Of a stretch of DNA of 61,698 nucleotides, positions 32,960 through 40,014 are shown one piece after another; position 1 is the stretch's first letter; the number at the start of each line of letters is the position of its first letter. Origin of the DNA: Bacilli bacterium. Its GTDB lineage: Bacteria; Bacillota_I; Bacilli_A; RF39; UBA660. Both the position numbers and the translations under genes were made by a program. The stretch covers positions 1 to 61,698 of the forward strand of contig JAFQTN010000012.1 of NCBI GenBank assembly GCA_017409025.1, in the 5' to 3' direction. The notes under the pieces are model-generated. The model had not been told where the DNA came from, did not search any database, and worked only from the letters and a program-made list of their open reading frames with translations.

Positions 32960-34472
32960 ACTAATAAATTTAATTAAAGAAAATAGTAACTTACTAGGAA
33001 TATTATGTTTGTTTATAGTAATAGAACCTTTCTTAGATATCTTACCACTATTTGAAAATGAAAAATATTTTATTTTCGGATTTACCATACCAACACTAGT
33101 AAGATGTGGTTTTATTGGTATATTGGGACTAATTACCCTAAGGAAAATAGAAAAAAAACATTATAAATTTTTAATTATATATTTTATAATGCTAATTATC
33201 TATACTATTATCCATCATAGTATAGCAAGTGATAGTAGTATGATAATACCTAATAATTTTACATATTCATTAGTATCAGAATTATTTTATATAATAAGAA
33301 TGTTATTGCCTTTAGCAATCATTGAATTTACGAGAAACACTAACATTACTGAAGAAAAATTCTTAAAAGTAATAACTATTTCTGCAGCTATTATTGGAAC
33401 AATTATTTTTATCGGAAATACTCTATGTATATCATATGTTTCATATGGAGAAGGTCATACTGTAATTAACTGGTTAAAATGGTTTACTACTGATTTAAAT
33501 CAATATGAATTTACAGAATTAACCTCTAAAGGATGGTTCTATATGGCCAACCAAGTTAGTGGATTAACTATTTTACTATTACCATTCTGTATATTTGCAA
33601 CATTAAAAAAATATAATTTTATAAATATGTATACAACTATAATTTTAATAATTAGTATGATTATGTTAGGGACAAGAATAGCATCATTCGGATGGATTCT
33701 AATAGTTATATGTATCCTATTAGCAATTACCTTATCAAAATATATCTATAAGGATAAAAGAACTAAAACATCATACTATAAAACTATTTTAATTTTCAGT
33801 GTTATTGGTCTAATTTTTCTAACATGTTCTCCCATCAGTAGAAGACAATACGGTTACGAACTTGGAGACTTATCTTCACTAAAAGAAAGACCACAAATAG
33901 ATAATAACGAAGAAAGTCTTCAAAAAGCATATACATATATTGAAGAAAGTTATGAAGTATTTAAAATACAAGAAGAGTATCTTTATGAACTTTACCATTA
34001 TAAATTTGATCCAGGATTTTGGTATAATATCTTTGATAGATCAATAGAAAATGGTGTTATTGAAAATAGAGAAATGCAAAGATTAATTTCTAATAGAATT
34101 ATAGAAAACAATCAAAACAAACTTAAATATGGTTTGTTCGGATATTCATTCTCTAGAATGAGAAATGGTGGTATATATATGGAACATGATATTATCGTCC
34201 AACTATTTACTATGGGATATTTAGGAACGATTCTATTAATTGGACCATACATATTTATAATAGCCATTATATGTATTAAAGTAATTAAAAAAATGAAGAA
34301 AAAAATAGCTCTATTTAATATTACATTCTTATTATCTATTGGAGCAGTATTAGGAACATCTATTTTAACAGGACATATTCTAGATGAATTGTTTGTAACA
34401 ATTTATATTGGATTTATCTGTGGATATTTTTTAAGAAAATTAGATAGAAAGAAGGAAGAAAATGAAAGTTAG
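32949..34472 (+). CDS. O-antigen ligase/Wzy-type polysaccharide polymerase
   Basis: A 507-residue integral membrane protein with about ten to twelve hydrophobic segments and a large extracytoplasmic loop (about 290-420, DLSSLKERPQIDNNEESLQKAY...) between late segments. This topology, with MLGTRIASFGWILIV and the GLFGYSFSRMRNGGIYMEHDIIVQLFTMGYLG block, is that of O-antigen ligase/Wzy proteins that polymerise repeat units on undecaprenyl carriers. An in-frame TTG at 32931 lies upstream, but GAAGGAG is placed for the ATG at 32949. It overlaps both the GT4 before and the GT2 after. Confidence 0.8.
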   Translation: MKNKLINLIKENSNLLGILCLFIVIEPFLDILPLFENEKYFIFGFTIPTLVRCGFIGILGLITLRKIEKKHYKFLIIYFIMLIIYTIIHHSIASDSSMIIPNNFTYSLVSELFYIIRMLLPLAIIEFTRNTNITEEKFLKVITISAAIIGTIIFIGNTLCISYVSYGEGHTVINWLKWFTTDLNQYEFTELTSKGWFYMANQVSGLTILLLPFCIFATLKKYNFINMYTTIILIISMIMLGTRIASFGWILIVICILLAITLSKYIYKDKRTKTSYYKTILIFSVIGLIFLTCSPISRRQYGYELGDLSSLKERPQIDNNEESLQKAYTYIEESYEVFKIQEEYLYELYHYKFDPGFWYNIFDRSIENGVIENREMQRLISNRIIENNQNKLKYGLFGYSFSRMRNGGIYMEHDIIVQLFTMGYLGTILLIGPYIFIIAIICIKVIKKMKKKIALFNITFLLSIGAVLGTSILTGHILDELFVTIYIGFICGYFLRKLDRKKEENES

Positions 34473-35424
34473 TATAATCATACCAGCATATAACGTTGAA
34501 AATTACATTGACAAATGTCTAAATAGTTTAGTTAAACAATCATTAAAAGATATAGAAATAATCGTTGTAAACGATGGTTCAACTGATAATACACAAAAAG
34601 TAATTGATAAATATGCTAAAAAATATTCAAACGTTATAGCTTTAGAAAAAGAAAATGGTGGCGTAAGCGAAGCTAGAAATCTAGGATTAAAAAAAGCAAC
34701 AGGTAAGTATATCGGATTTTTAGATAGTGATGACTGGATAGATAAAGATATGTATAAAAAATTATATCAAAAAGCCATTTCTGAAGATTTTGATATCGTC
34801 GCATGTGACACCGAAGCAATCTTCCCAGATAAAAAACAATATATATCAAGTAATATAAAAAATGATTTTGTTTCTAATAAAGAATTAATGATTGATGCTT
34901 ATGCTGTTATCTGGAATAAAATCTATAAAAAAGATTTAATTAAAGAAATAACTTTTAAAAAAGGAATGAACTTTTGTGAAGATGTAGAATTTTTGTATAT
35001 GGTATATTCTAAAGCAAAAAAAATAGGTGTTATACATGAACCATTACATAATTATTTGCAAAGAGAAGGATCCCTTACTTACGTATATGATAAAAAATTA
35101 TATAAACTAATCGAAGCTATGGATGATATAATTGAATACTATAAGAAAAATGAAATATTCGATGAATATAAAGAAGAACTAGAATATACATATGTAAGAT
35201 ACTTATATGCAACCTTTATAAAAAGAATGGCTAAAACAAAAAATAAATTAGAATTTAATAAAGCTGTTAATACAGTTATAGAAAAAGTAACGAAAGAATT
35301 CCCTAATTACAAAAAGAACCATTACTTAAAAGGATTAAATCCTAAAAACTTGTATCTAAAATATTTTAATAAAACATTATCTAAAATAATATATGAAATA
35401 TCAAGTAGAGAAAAATTTAACTAA
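34462..35424 (+). CDS. Family 2 glycosyltransferase
   Basis: A second GT-A enzyme of the same capsule subfamily: VSIIIPAYNVENYIDKCLNSLV, IEIIVVNDGSTDNT and IGFLDSDDWID (metal site). FCEDVEFLYMVYSKAKKIGVIHEPLHNYLQREGSLTYV follows. The last 60 residues are basic and probably membrane-associated. It overlaps the Wzy-like gene by 11 bases with GAAGGAAG as ribosome-binding site. A terminator follows, ending the first transcript of the cluster. Confidence 0.92.
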   Translation: MKVSIIIPAYNVENYIDKCLNSLVKQSLKDIEIIVVNDGSTDNTQKVIDKYAKKYSNVIALEKENGGVSEARNLGLKKATGKYIGFLDSDDWIDKDMYKKLYQKAISEDFDIVACDTEAIFPDKKQYISSNIKNDFVSNKELMIDAYAVIWNKIYKKDLIKEITFKKGMNFCEDVEFLYMVYSKAKKIGVIHEPLHNYLQREGSLTYVYDKKLYKLIEAMDDIIEYYKKNEIFDEYKEELEYTYVRYLYATFIKRMAKTKNKLEFNKAVNTVIEKVTKEFPNYKKNHYLKGLNPKNLYLKYFNKTLSKIIYEISSREKFN

Positions 35425-35428
35425 AAGT

Positions 35429-35475
35429 ATAAATCAAAAGAATTCTTTAACTAGAGTTCTTTTATACTTTATATA
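35429..35475 (+). terminator. Internal terminator in the polysaccharide cluster
   Basis: AAGTATAAA-TC-AAAAGAA (from 35427) pairs with TTCTTTTATACTT (ending about 35470), with a TCTTTAACTAGAG inner loop and T-rich end. It separates gpmI-to-GT2 from the Wzx transcript. Confidence 0.65.
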
Positions 35476-35478
35476 ATC

Positions 35479-35507
35479 TTGAAAAAATACTAGAATTATA
35501 GTATTCT
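35479..35507 (+). promoter_or_regulatory. Promoter for the wzx-to-Alg13 transcript
   Basis: TTGAAA (35479-35484), a 17-base spacer and TATTCT (35502-35507), placed directly after the internal terminator. Confidence 0.65.
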
Positions 35508-35542
35508 ATATATAGAGATATTTAATATCTAGAGGTGAATAT

Positions 35543-37000
35543 ATGAAACAAAAACCAAAAGCAATTATAAACTATATTTATAGTTCTTTTTATCAATTAT
35601 TTTTAATTATAGTGCCATTAATAACAGCACCATATTTAGCGAGAACACTATTACCAGAAGGAACAGGTATAAATAGTTATGCCTCATCAGTAGTAACTAT
35701 TTTTTCAGCTCTTGGTTTAATAGGTTTAAATAATTATTCCTTAAGAGAAATTGCATATGTAAGAGACGATAAAAAGAAATTAGAAAAAACATTTAGTGAG
35801 TTATTCTTCCTAAGAATAATCTGTTTTATAATTACTTCCATAATATATATAATATATGCATTACTTAGTGAATATAGATTATATTTATTAATTCAACTAG
35901 TAGCCTTATTAGCATCATTTATAGATATAGCATGGATATATCAAGGATTTGAAGAATTTAAAATAACTGTAACAAGAAATTTTATTGTTAAAATATTAAA
36001 TATAATAAGTATTTTCTTATTTATAAAAGGACCAGAAGATCTACTTCTATTTATGATTATTTCATCAATATATGCAGTAATCGTAAATTTTGTATTATAT
36101 TTTGGAGTAAAAGATAGAGTAGGAAAGATCACTCTAAAAGGATTAGATATCAAAAGACACCTAATTCCAACCTTAAAACTATTTATTCCTCAAGTAGCAT
36201 CAATGGTATATCTTCAATGTGATAAAATGATGATTAAATATTTAGCAGAAGATATTAAATATGTTGGCTTTTATGATCAAGCCGAAAGACTTATAAAAGT
36301 CCCACTAGCTCTAATTACCGCACTAAGTACAGTAATGTTACCAAAAGTAGCTAATGAATTTAAAAATAATAATCAAGAATCAGTAAAAAGTAATGTTATT
36401 ACATCATTTAAATTTTCAATACTAATGGCACTACCATTAATGTTCGGAGTAATATCAATTGCTAATAATTTTATACCATGGTTCCTAGGAAAAGGATATA
36501 CTGAAGTAATTCCTTTAATGATGATCCTAAGTATAATCGTATTGTTTATTTCCCTTAGTTCAGTACTTGGAAACCAATACTTAACAGCTATAAATAAAAC
36601 TAAAATATTAACAATAGCAACAATATCAGGAGCAATACTAAATTGTATTCTAAATTTCTTTTTAATTCCTAAATATAACGCTATTGGAGCAGCAATCGGA
36701 ACTATTGCAGCAGAAGTAACAGTATTCGCTATAGAATTTTACTACACTAAAGAAATAATTAAAATAAAAGATTTAATAAGTTGTAGTAAAAATTATCTAA
36801 TAAGTGGAATTATTATGTTTATATTAACATATTCAGTAGGAACTATCTTAGAACCTAGAATAATTTCTACACTTATCCAAATCACATTAGGTGGAATTAG
36901 TTACTTCATAATACTATACATATTAAAAGATAAATTCTTTATTGAATGCTTAAATAAATTATTAAGATTATTTAAAATAAATAAAACTATAAAGGAGTAG
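35543..37000 (+). CDS. Wzx-type polysaccharide flippase (MOP superfamily)
   Basis: A 485-residue protein with about 12-14 membrane segments. It has the RfbX/Wzx N-terminus (YSSFYQLFLIIVPLITAPYLARTLLPEGTGINSYASSVVTIFSALGLIGLNNYSLREIAYVRDD) and PQVASMVYLQCDKMMIKYLAEDIKYVGFYDQAERLIKVPLAL. It would flip undecaprenyl-linked repeat units outward for the Wzy-like polymerase. AGAGGTGAAT precedes the ATG. It starts the second transcript of the cluster; the Alg14-like gene follows after four bases. Confidence 0.93.
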   Translation: MKQKPKAIINYIYSSFYQLFLIIVPLITAPYLARTLLPEGTGINSYASSVVTIFSALGLIGLNNYSLREIAYVRDDKKKLEKTFSELFFLRIICFIITSIIYIIYALLSEYRLYLLIQLVALLASFIDIAWIYQGFEEFKITVTRNFIVKILNIISIFLFIKGPEDLLLFMIISSIYAVIVNFVLYFGVKDRVGKITLKGLDIKRHLIPTLKLFIPQVASMVYLQCDKMMIKYLAEDIKYVGFYDQAERLIKVPLALITALSTVMLPKVANEFKNNNQESVKSNVITSFKFSILMALPLMFGVISIANNFIPWFLGKGYTEVIPLMMILSIIVLFISLSSVLGNQYLTAINKTKILTIATISGAILNCILNFFLIPKYNAIGAAIGTIAAEVTVFAIEFYYTKEIIKIKDLISCSKNYLISGIIMFILTYSVGTILEPRIISTLIQITLGGISYFIILYILKDKFFIECLNKLLRLFKINKTIKE

Positions 37001-37004
37001 ATTT

Positions 37005-37481
37005 ATGAAAAAGAAAAAAGTTATGTTTATATCATCAACTGGTGGACATTTAGATGAATTAATGGAATTAAAACCTATGTTTGATAAATATGATTACCAT
37101 ATAGTTACAGAAAAAACAAAATCTAATGTTAAACTAAAATCTAAATATCAAAAAAGAATAAGTTATTTAGTATATGGAACAAAAGATTACATGCTAACAT
37201 ATCCATTCAAACTATTATATAACTGTTTTAAATCATTATTTATTTACATAAAAGTAAGACCAAAATATATTGTTACAACCGGTGCTCATACTGCAGGACC
37301 AATGTGTTGTTTAGGAAAAATATTCGGTAGTAAAATTATTTATATTGAAACATTTGCTAATTCTAAAACAAAATCAGCAACAGGAAGTATAATATATAAA
37401 TTTGCAGATCTATTTATAGTACAATGGGAAACTATGTTAGAATTATATCCAAAAGCAACCTTCGGAGGATGGATTTTCTAA
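37005..37481 (+). CDS. Alg14/PssD-like membrane subunit of a two-part glycosyltransferase
   Basis: A 158-residue homologue of Alg14 and of capsule proteins such as PssD/CpsF. VMFISSTGGHLDELMELKPMF, then VRPKYIVTTGAHTAGPMCCLGKIFGSKIIYIETFANSKTKSATGSIIYKFADLFIVQW, the acceptor-binding half that anchors a cytoplasmic donor-binding partner to the membrane. The partner-like gene is at 38937, with one membrane-protein gene in between. AAAGGAG precedes the ATG. Its stop TAA abuts the next ATG. Confidence 0.92.
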   Translation: MKKKKVMFISSTGGHLDELMELKPMFDKYDYHIVTEKTKSNVKLKSKYQKRISYLVYGTKDYMLTYPFKLLYNCFKSLFIYIKVRPKYIVTTGAHTAGPMCCLGKIFGSKIIYIETFANSKTKSATGSIIYKFADLFIVQWETMLELYPKATFGGWIF

Positions 37482-38921
37482 ATGAAAAAATTTATGAAAA
37501 ATAAATATTTTTATCTAATCATTACCATCATATTTATGGTATTAGTATATACTCATTCTAAAACATTCTTAGCTAATGATGACTTACCTTATATGTTTTT
37601 ATATAGAACCGATGTAAGAGTAGACTCCCTATTAGATGTAATAAAAAACCAATGTGCCGATTACTTTAATATAAATGGTAGAGTCGTAGTTCATTCAGTT
37701 TTACAAACTATATTAATGTTTGATAAAACATTATGGACAGTATTAAATCCTATTATGATAATTTTAGGAATAGTATTTTTAATAAAAATAGTTAACTTAA
37801 ACAATAAAAAAACTAATAAAATATTATCGCTATTATTAGGTATATCATTATATTTATTATTAATTAATTTTAAACAAATAATATATTGGGTAGCTGGATC
37901 AGTTAATTATGTTTGGGTATTTACCTTACTAATATCATTAGTATATCTCCATCATAAATATGGCTTTCATAAAAATAAATATATAAACATGTTAATTATA
38001 TTTATATTATGTTTACTACATGAATGTACAATGGTATTTACTATCGTATACGTATTAGGAAATATGATTATAGATTGGTGTCAATTTAAAAAATTTAATA
38101 AAGATTATATATTCTATATTATAGGTTTTCTTGGTTCATTGGTTTTATTATTATCACCAGCAAACCAAAATAGATTAGTAAGTGACGAAGTATGGAATAG
38201 TTTAAATATAATAGAAAAATTATTAACATCTATTCCAATCGTATCAAAAAACATCTTAAATTTAACCAATTATAAAATGTCATTATCATATATCTATATA
38301 TTATCTATATCTATATTACTAATTAAAAATAAAGATAAATTTAGTATAGTAAACCTAATTTTAATAATTTTAAATATGATATTAATATACATATTAAAAA
38401 ATAACTGGTTATATCTTACGTTAGTATTATTATTAGTAACTGGAGAAATATATACATGTATTAAAAATAAACAATATAAAAATATTATTTTATGCCTATC
38501 TATATATGCAGTCGTATACTTTAATATTATATCTCCAACACATGCATCAGGTAGACCTAATTACTATTTCTATATGTATATAATATTAATATCTATTTCA
38601 CTATTAAATGAAACTATAAAAAATAAAAATATCAAGAAAATATTATTTATAATATTACCATTAATAACCATATCTCTATTATCTTATGAGATATACATAT
38701 ATAAAACTATCGGTAATTATCACCAAGAAAGAATTGAAGAAATTAATACATATAAAGAGAGTAATTCTAAAGACACATTATACCTAACAGAAATACCATC
38801 TAAATATGGTGATTATCACATGGATATTAATTTACCAGATAAAGATTGGTTTAATTATCAAAGCTTTATTAATTATTATAATTTACCTAAAGATATTGAA
38901 ATAAAATATATAAAAAAATAA
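37482..38921 (+). CDS. DUF6056-like polytopic membrane protein of the polysaccharide cluster
   Basis: A 479-residue protein with about 11-12 hydrophobic segments. The first extracytoplasmic loop (NDDLPYMFLYRTDVRVDSLLDVIKNQCADYFNINGRVVVHS) and the NYVWVFTLLISLVYLHHKYG and LHECTMVFTIVYVLGN blocks match my memory of DUF6056, a GT-C-like family of capsule loci. It could transfer a lipid-linked sugar outside the membrane, as GT-C enzymes do. It begins immediately after the Alg14-like stop and separates the Alg14- and Alg13-like genes. Confidence 0.7.
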   Translation: MKKFMKNKYFYLIITIIFMVLVYTHSKTFLANDDLPYMFLYRTDVRVDSLLDVIKNQCADYFNINGRVVVHSVLQTILMFDKTLWTVLNPIMIILGIVFLIKIVNLNNKKTNKILSLLLGISLYLLLINFKQIIYWVAGSVNYVWVFTLLISLVYLHHKYGFHKNKYINMLIIFILCLLHECTMVFTIVYVLGNMIIDWCQFKKFNKDYIFYIIGFLGSLVLLLSPANQNRLVSDEVWNSLNIIEKLLTSIPIVSKNILNLTNYKMSLSYIYILSISILLIKNKDKFSIVNLILIILNMILIYILKNNWLYLTLVLLLVTGEIYTCIKNKQYKNIILCLSIYAVVYFNIISPTHASGRPNYYFYMYIILISISLLNETIKNKNIKKILFIILPLITISLLSYEIYIYKTIGNYHQERIEEINTYKESNSKDTLYLTEIPSKYGDYHMDINLPDKDWFNYQSFINYYNLPKDIEIKYIKK

Positions 38922-38936
38922 TCAAGGAGGAATAAT

Positions 38937-39416
38937 ATGATTTTTGTTACATTAGGAACTCAAGATAAAAGTTTTAAAAGATTATTAGATGCTATTCAAA
39001 AAGAAATAGATAAAGGAAATATCAAAGAAAAAGTAATAGTGCAAGCAGGACATACTAAATATGAAACTAAAGATATGGAAATATTTGATCTAATTGATAG
39101 AGAAAAATTTAGAGAGATAATGTCTGAATGTGACTTACTCATTACTCATGGGGGAGTAGGATCTATTTTAACTGGATTACAAAATAACAAAAAAGTAATT
39201 GCTGCACCAAGGTTAAAAGAATATAAAGAACATACAAATAATCATCAATTAGAAATAATTGAAAAGTTTTCAGATGCTGGATATATCTTACCACTATATG
39301 ATTTTGATAACTTAGAAAAGCTATTAAAAGATATAAAAAAATTTAAACCTAAAAAATATAAAAGTAACACAGAAAATATGATTAAATTAATCGAAAATTA
39401 TATCGATAATAACTAA
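38937..39416 (+). CDS. Alg13/PssE-like catalytic subunit of a two-part glycosyltransferase
   Basis: A 159-residue GT28 C-domain-like protein: MIFVTLGTQDKSFKRLLDAI at the start and DLLITHGGVGSILTGLQNNKKVIAAPRLKEYKEHTNNHQLEIIEKFSDAGYI for UDP-sugar binding. With the Alg14-like protein it should form a complete glycosyltransferase at the membrane. AAGGAGGAAT is an excellent ribosome-binding site. It is the last gene of the cluster; tRNA-Leu follows 56 bases later. Confidence 0.92.
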   Translation: MIFVTLGTQDKSFKRLLDAIQKEIDKGNIKEKVIVQAGHTKYETKDMEIFDLIDREKFREIMSECDLLITHGGVGSILTGLQNNKKVIAAPRLKEYKEHTNNHQLEIIEKFSDAGYILPLYDFDNLEKLLKDIKKFKPKKYKSNTENMIKLIENYIDNN

Positions 39417-39472
39417 AATGATAAAAAAGACTGGCCAAATAAAAGAATCTATTGTATAATTAAATATGTAAG

Positions 39473-39558
39473 GCCAGCCTGGCGGAATGGTAGACGCGAT
39501 AGACTCAAAATCTATTGTCAGTGATGGCGTGAGGGTTCAAGTCCCTTGGCTGGTACCA
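39473..39558 (+). tRNA. tRNA-Leu (anticodon CAA)
   Basis: Acceptor stem GCCAGCC/GGCTGGT with one G-U pair, D-arm GCGGAATGGTAGACGC, anticodon stem ATAGA/TCTAT around the loop CTCAAAA (anticodon CAA, codon UUG), a long class II variable arm (about TGTCAGTGATGGCGTG), T-arm AGGGTTCAAGTCCCT, discriminator A and an encoded CCA (39556-39558). The long variable arm and anticodon agree on leucine. TATAAT at 39455-39460 may be its -10, but no good -35 is seen. Confidence 0.95.
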
Positions 39559-39595
39559 GATTGATAACAAACTCGAAATGTTCGAGAATAAATTT

Positions 39596-39625
39596 AAAAC
39601 GACTTGTCAAAAAGTCGTTTTTATG
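39596..39625 (+). terminator. tRNA-Leu terminator
   Basis: Perfect 10-bp stem AAAACGACTT (39596-39605) / AAGTCGTTTT (39612-39621) with T-run. A smaller CTCGAA/TTCGAG hairpin (39572-39586) lies between it and the tRNA and may guide 3' processing. Confidence 0.75.
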
Positions 39626-39632
39626 TTATTAT
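39604..39632 (+). promoter_or_regulatory. Promoter of the candidate antitoxin RNA
   Basis: TTGTCA (39604-39609), a 17-base spacer and TATTAT (39627-39632). The -35 lies within the tRNA terminator hairpin. Predicted start near 39639. Confidence 0.6.
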
Positions 39633-39638
39633 GTATAT

Positions 39639-39752
39639 AGATGAAGAAATCTTCATAAAATATTAAAGGAACATTCAATTTTTGCATGTTGAGTGTTACC
39701 CAAAAATTTGTGTAGCACCTAATTCAAAACTGAGTTAGGTGCACTTTTATTT
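39639..39752 (+). ncRNA. Candidate antitoxin small RNA (RNAII-like) of a type I toxin-antitoxin locus
   Basis: About 115 bases with no sensible open frame but three successive hairpins. ATGAAGA/TCTTCAT (39641-39656) is perfect. ACATTCAA/TTGAGTGT (39670-39696) has one G-U. The terminator stem GCACCTAATTC/GAGTTAGGTGC is at 39715-39742. It is transcribed towards the small hydrophobic peptide gene on the other strand. Two segments are complementary to that mRNA: UUACCCA (39696-39702) pairs with UGGGUAA across its start codon, and GUAGCACCUAAUU (39712-39724) pairs over 13 positions, three of them G-U, with its 5' UTR. Promoter, structure and pairing all support an antisense regulator. Confidence 0.6.
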
Positions 39753-39755
39753 AAG
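39715..39755. terminator. Shared bidirectional terminator of the toxin-antitoxin locus
   Basis: Stem GCACCTAATTC (39715-39725) / GAGTTAGGTGC (39732-39742) with loop AAAACT. The + strand continues ACTTTTATTT; the - strand continues TACACAAATTTTTG. It ends both the small RNA and the convergent peptide mRNA. Confidence 0.75.
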
Positions 39756-39830
39756 AATTACAAAAAGTAATGCTATAAGTAAAAGGATGATAACGATTAA
39801 AGAACAGATTAAAAAATCTTTCTTACCCAT
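39747..39830 (-). CDS. 27-residue hydrophobic peptide, candidate type I toxin
   Basis: An ATG followed by KKD and then an almost uninterrupted membrane helix (LICSLIVIILLLIALLFVIL) ending in a single lysine before TAA. It has a near-perfect Shine-Dalgarno, GGAGGTGAT, and a consensus promoter 65 bases upstream of the start, so it is a genuine gene despite its size. Small single-helix peptides with this expression set-up are membrane-active toxins of type I systems (Fst, TxpA, Ldr types). The sequence does not match Fst, TxpA or BsrG as I remember them. The mRNA would be about 175 bases, overlapping the antitoxin RNA at its 3' end. Confidence 0.7.
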   Translation of the reverse strand: MGKKDFLICSLIVIILLLIALLFVILK

Positions 39831-39864
39831 AAGCATCACCTCCAATCTATAAAGATAGAGGCAG
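39831..39864 (-). promoter_or_regulatory. Hairpin sequestering the toxin Shine-Dalgarno
   Basis: In the peptide mRNA, GCCTC lies upstream of the Shine-Dalgarno and pairs with it (CCTC with GAGG), with an inner ATC/GAT stem around TTTATA. This would hide the ribosome-binding site in the full-length transcript, a common control of type I toxins. Confidence 0.55.
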
Positions 39865-39893
39865 CACCCAACTATTAAATGTTCCTATATATA

Positions 39894-39922
39894 ATTATAA
39901 CAAATGTTCGTTATATAATCAA
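39894..39922 (-). promoter_or_regulatory. Promoter of the candidate toxin gene
   Basis: On the - strand TTGATT (39922-39917), a 17-base spacer and TATAAT (39899-39894). Predicted start near 39887. Confidence 0.8.
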
Positions 39923-39966
39923 GAAATTTTAAAAATTATAAGTAAAAAAAGAGATAAATTTATATC

Positions 39967-39995
39967 TTGAAATTATATAATTAATATATTATAAT
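39967..39995 (+). promoter_or_regulatory. Promoter of the WecA/TagO-like gene
   Basis: TTGAAA (39967-39972), a 17-base spacer and TATAAT (39990-39995), 19 bases before the ATG; divergent from the toxin promoter. Confidence 0.65.
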
Positions 39996-40014
39996 TTAGT
40001 AGTAGGTGATGTAC

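Larger units (their letters stand above)
39712..39873. repeat. Two pairs of short direct repeats giving complementary convergent RNAs
   Basis: On the + strand, GTAGCACCTAATT (39712-39724) recurs as GCAGCACCCAACT (39861-39873), and TTACCCA (39696-39702) recurs at 39823-39829. Because the two RNAs are read from opposite strands, each direct repeat makes them complementary. The second copies lie in the peptide gene's 5' UTR and over its start codon. In addition GGAACATTCAAT (39668-39679) and ATTAAATGTTCC (39874-39885) are inverted, so both RNAs carry a near-identical GGAACATT segment near their 5' ends. Confidence 0.65.
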
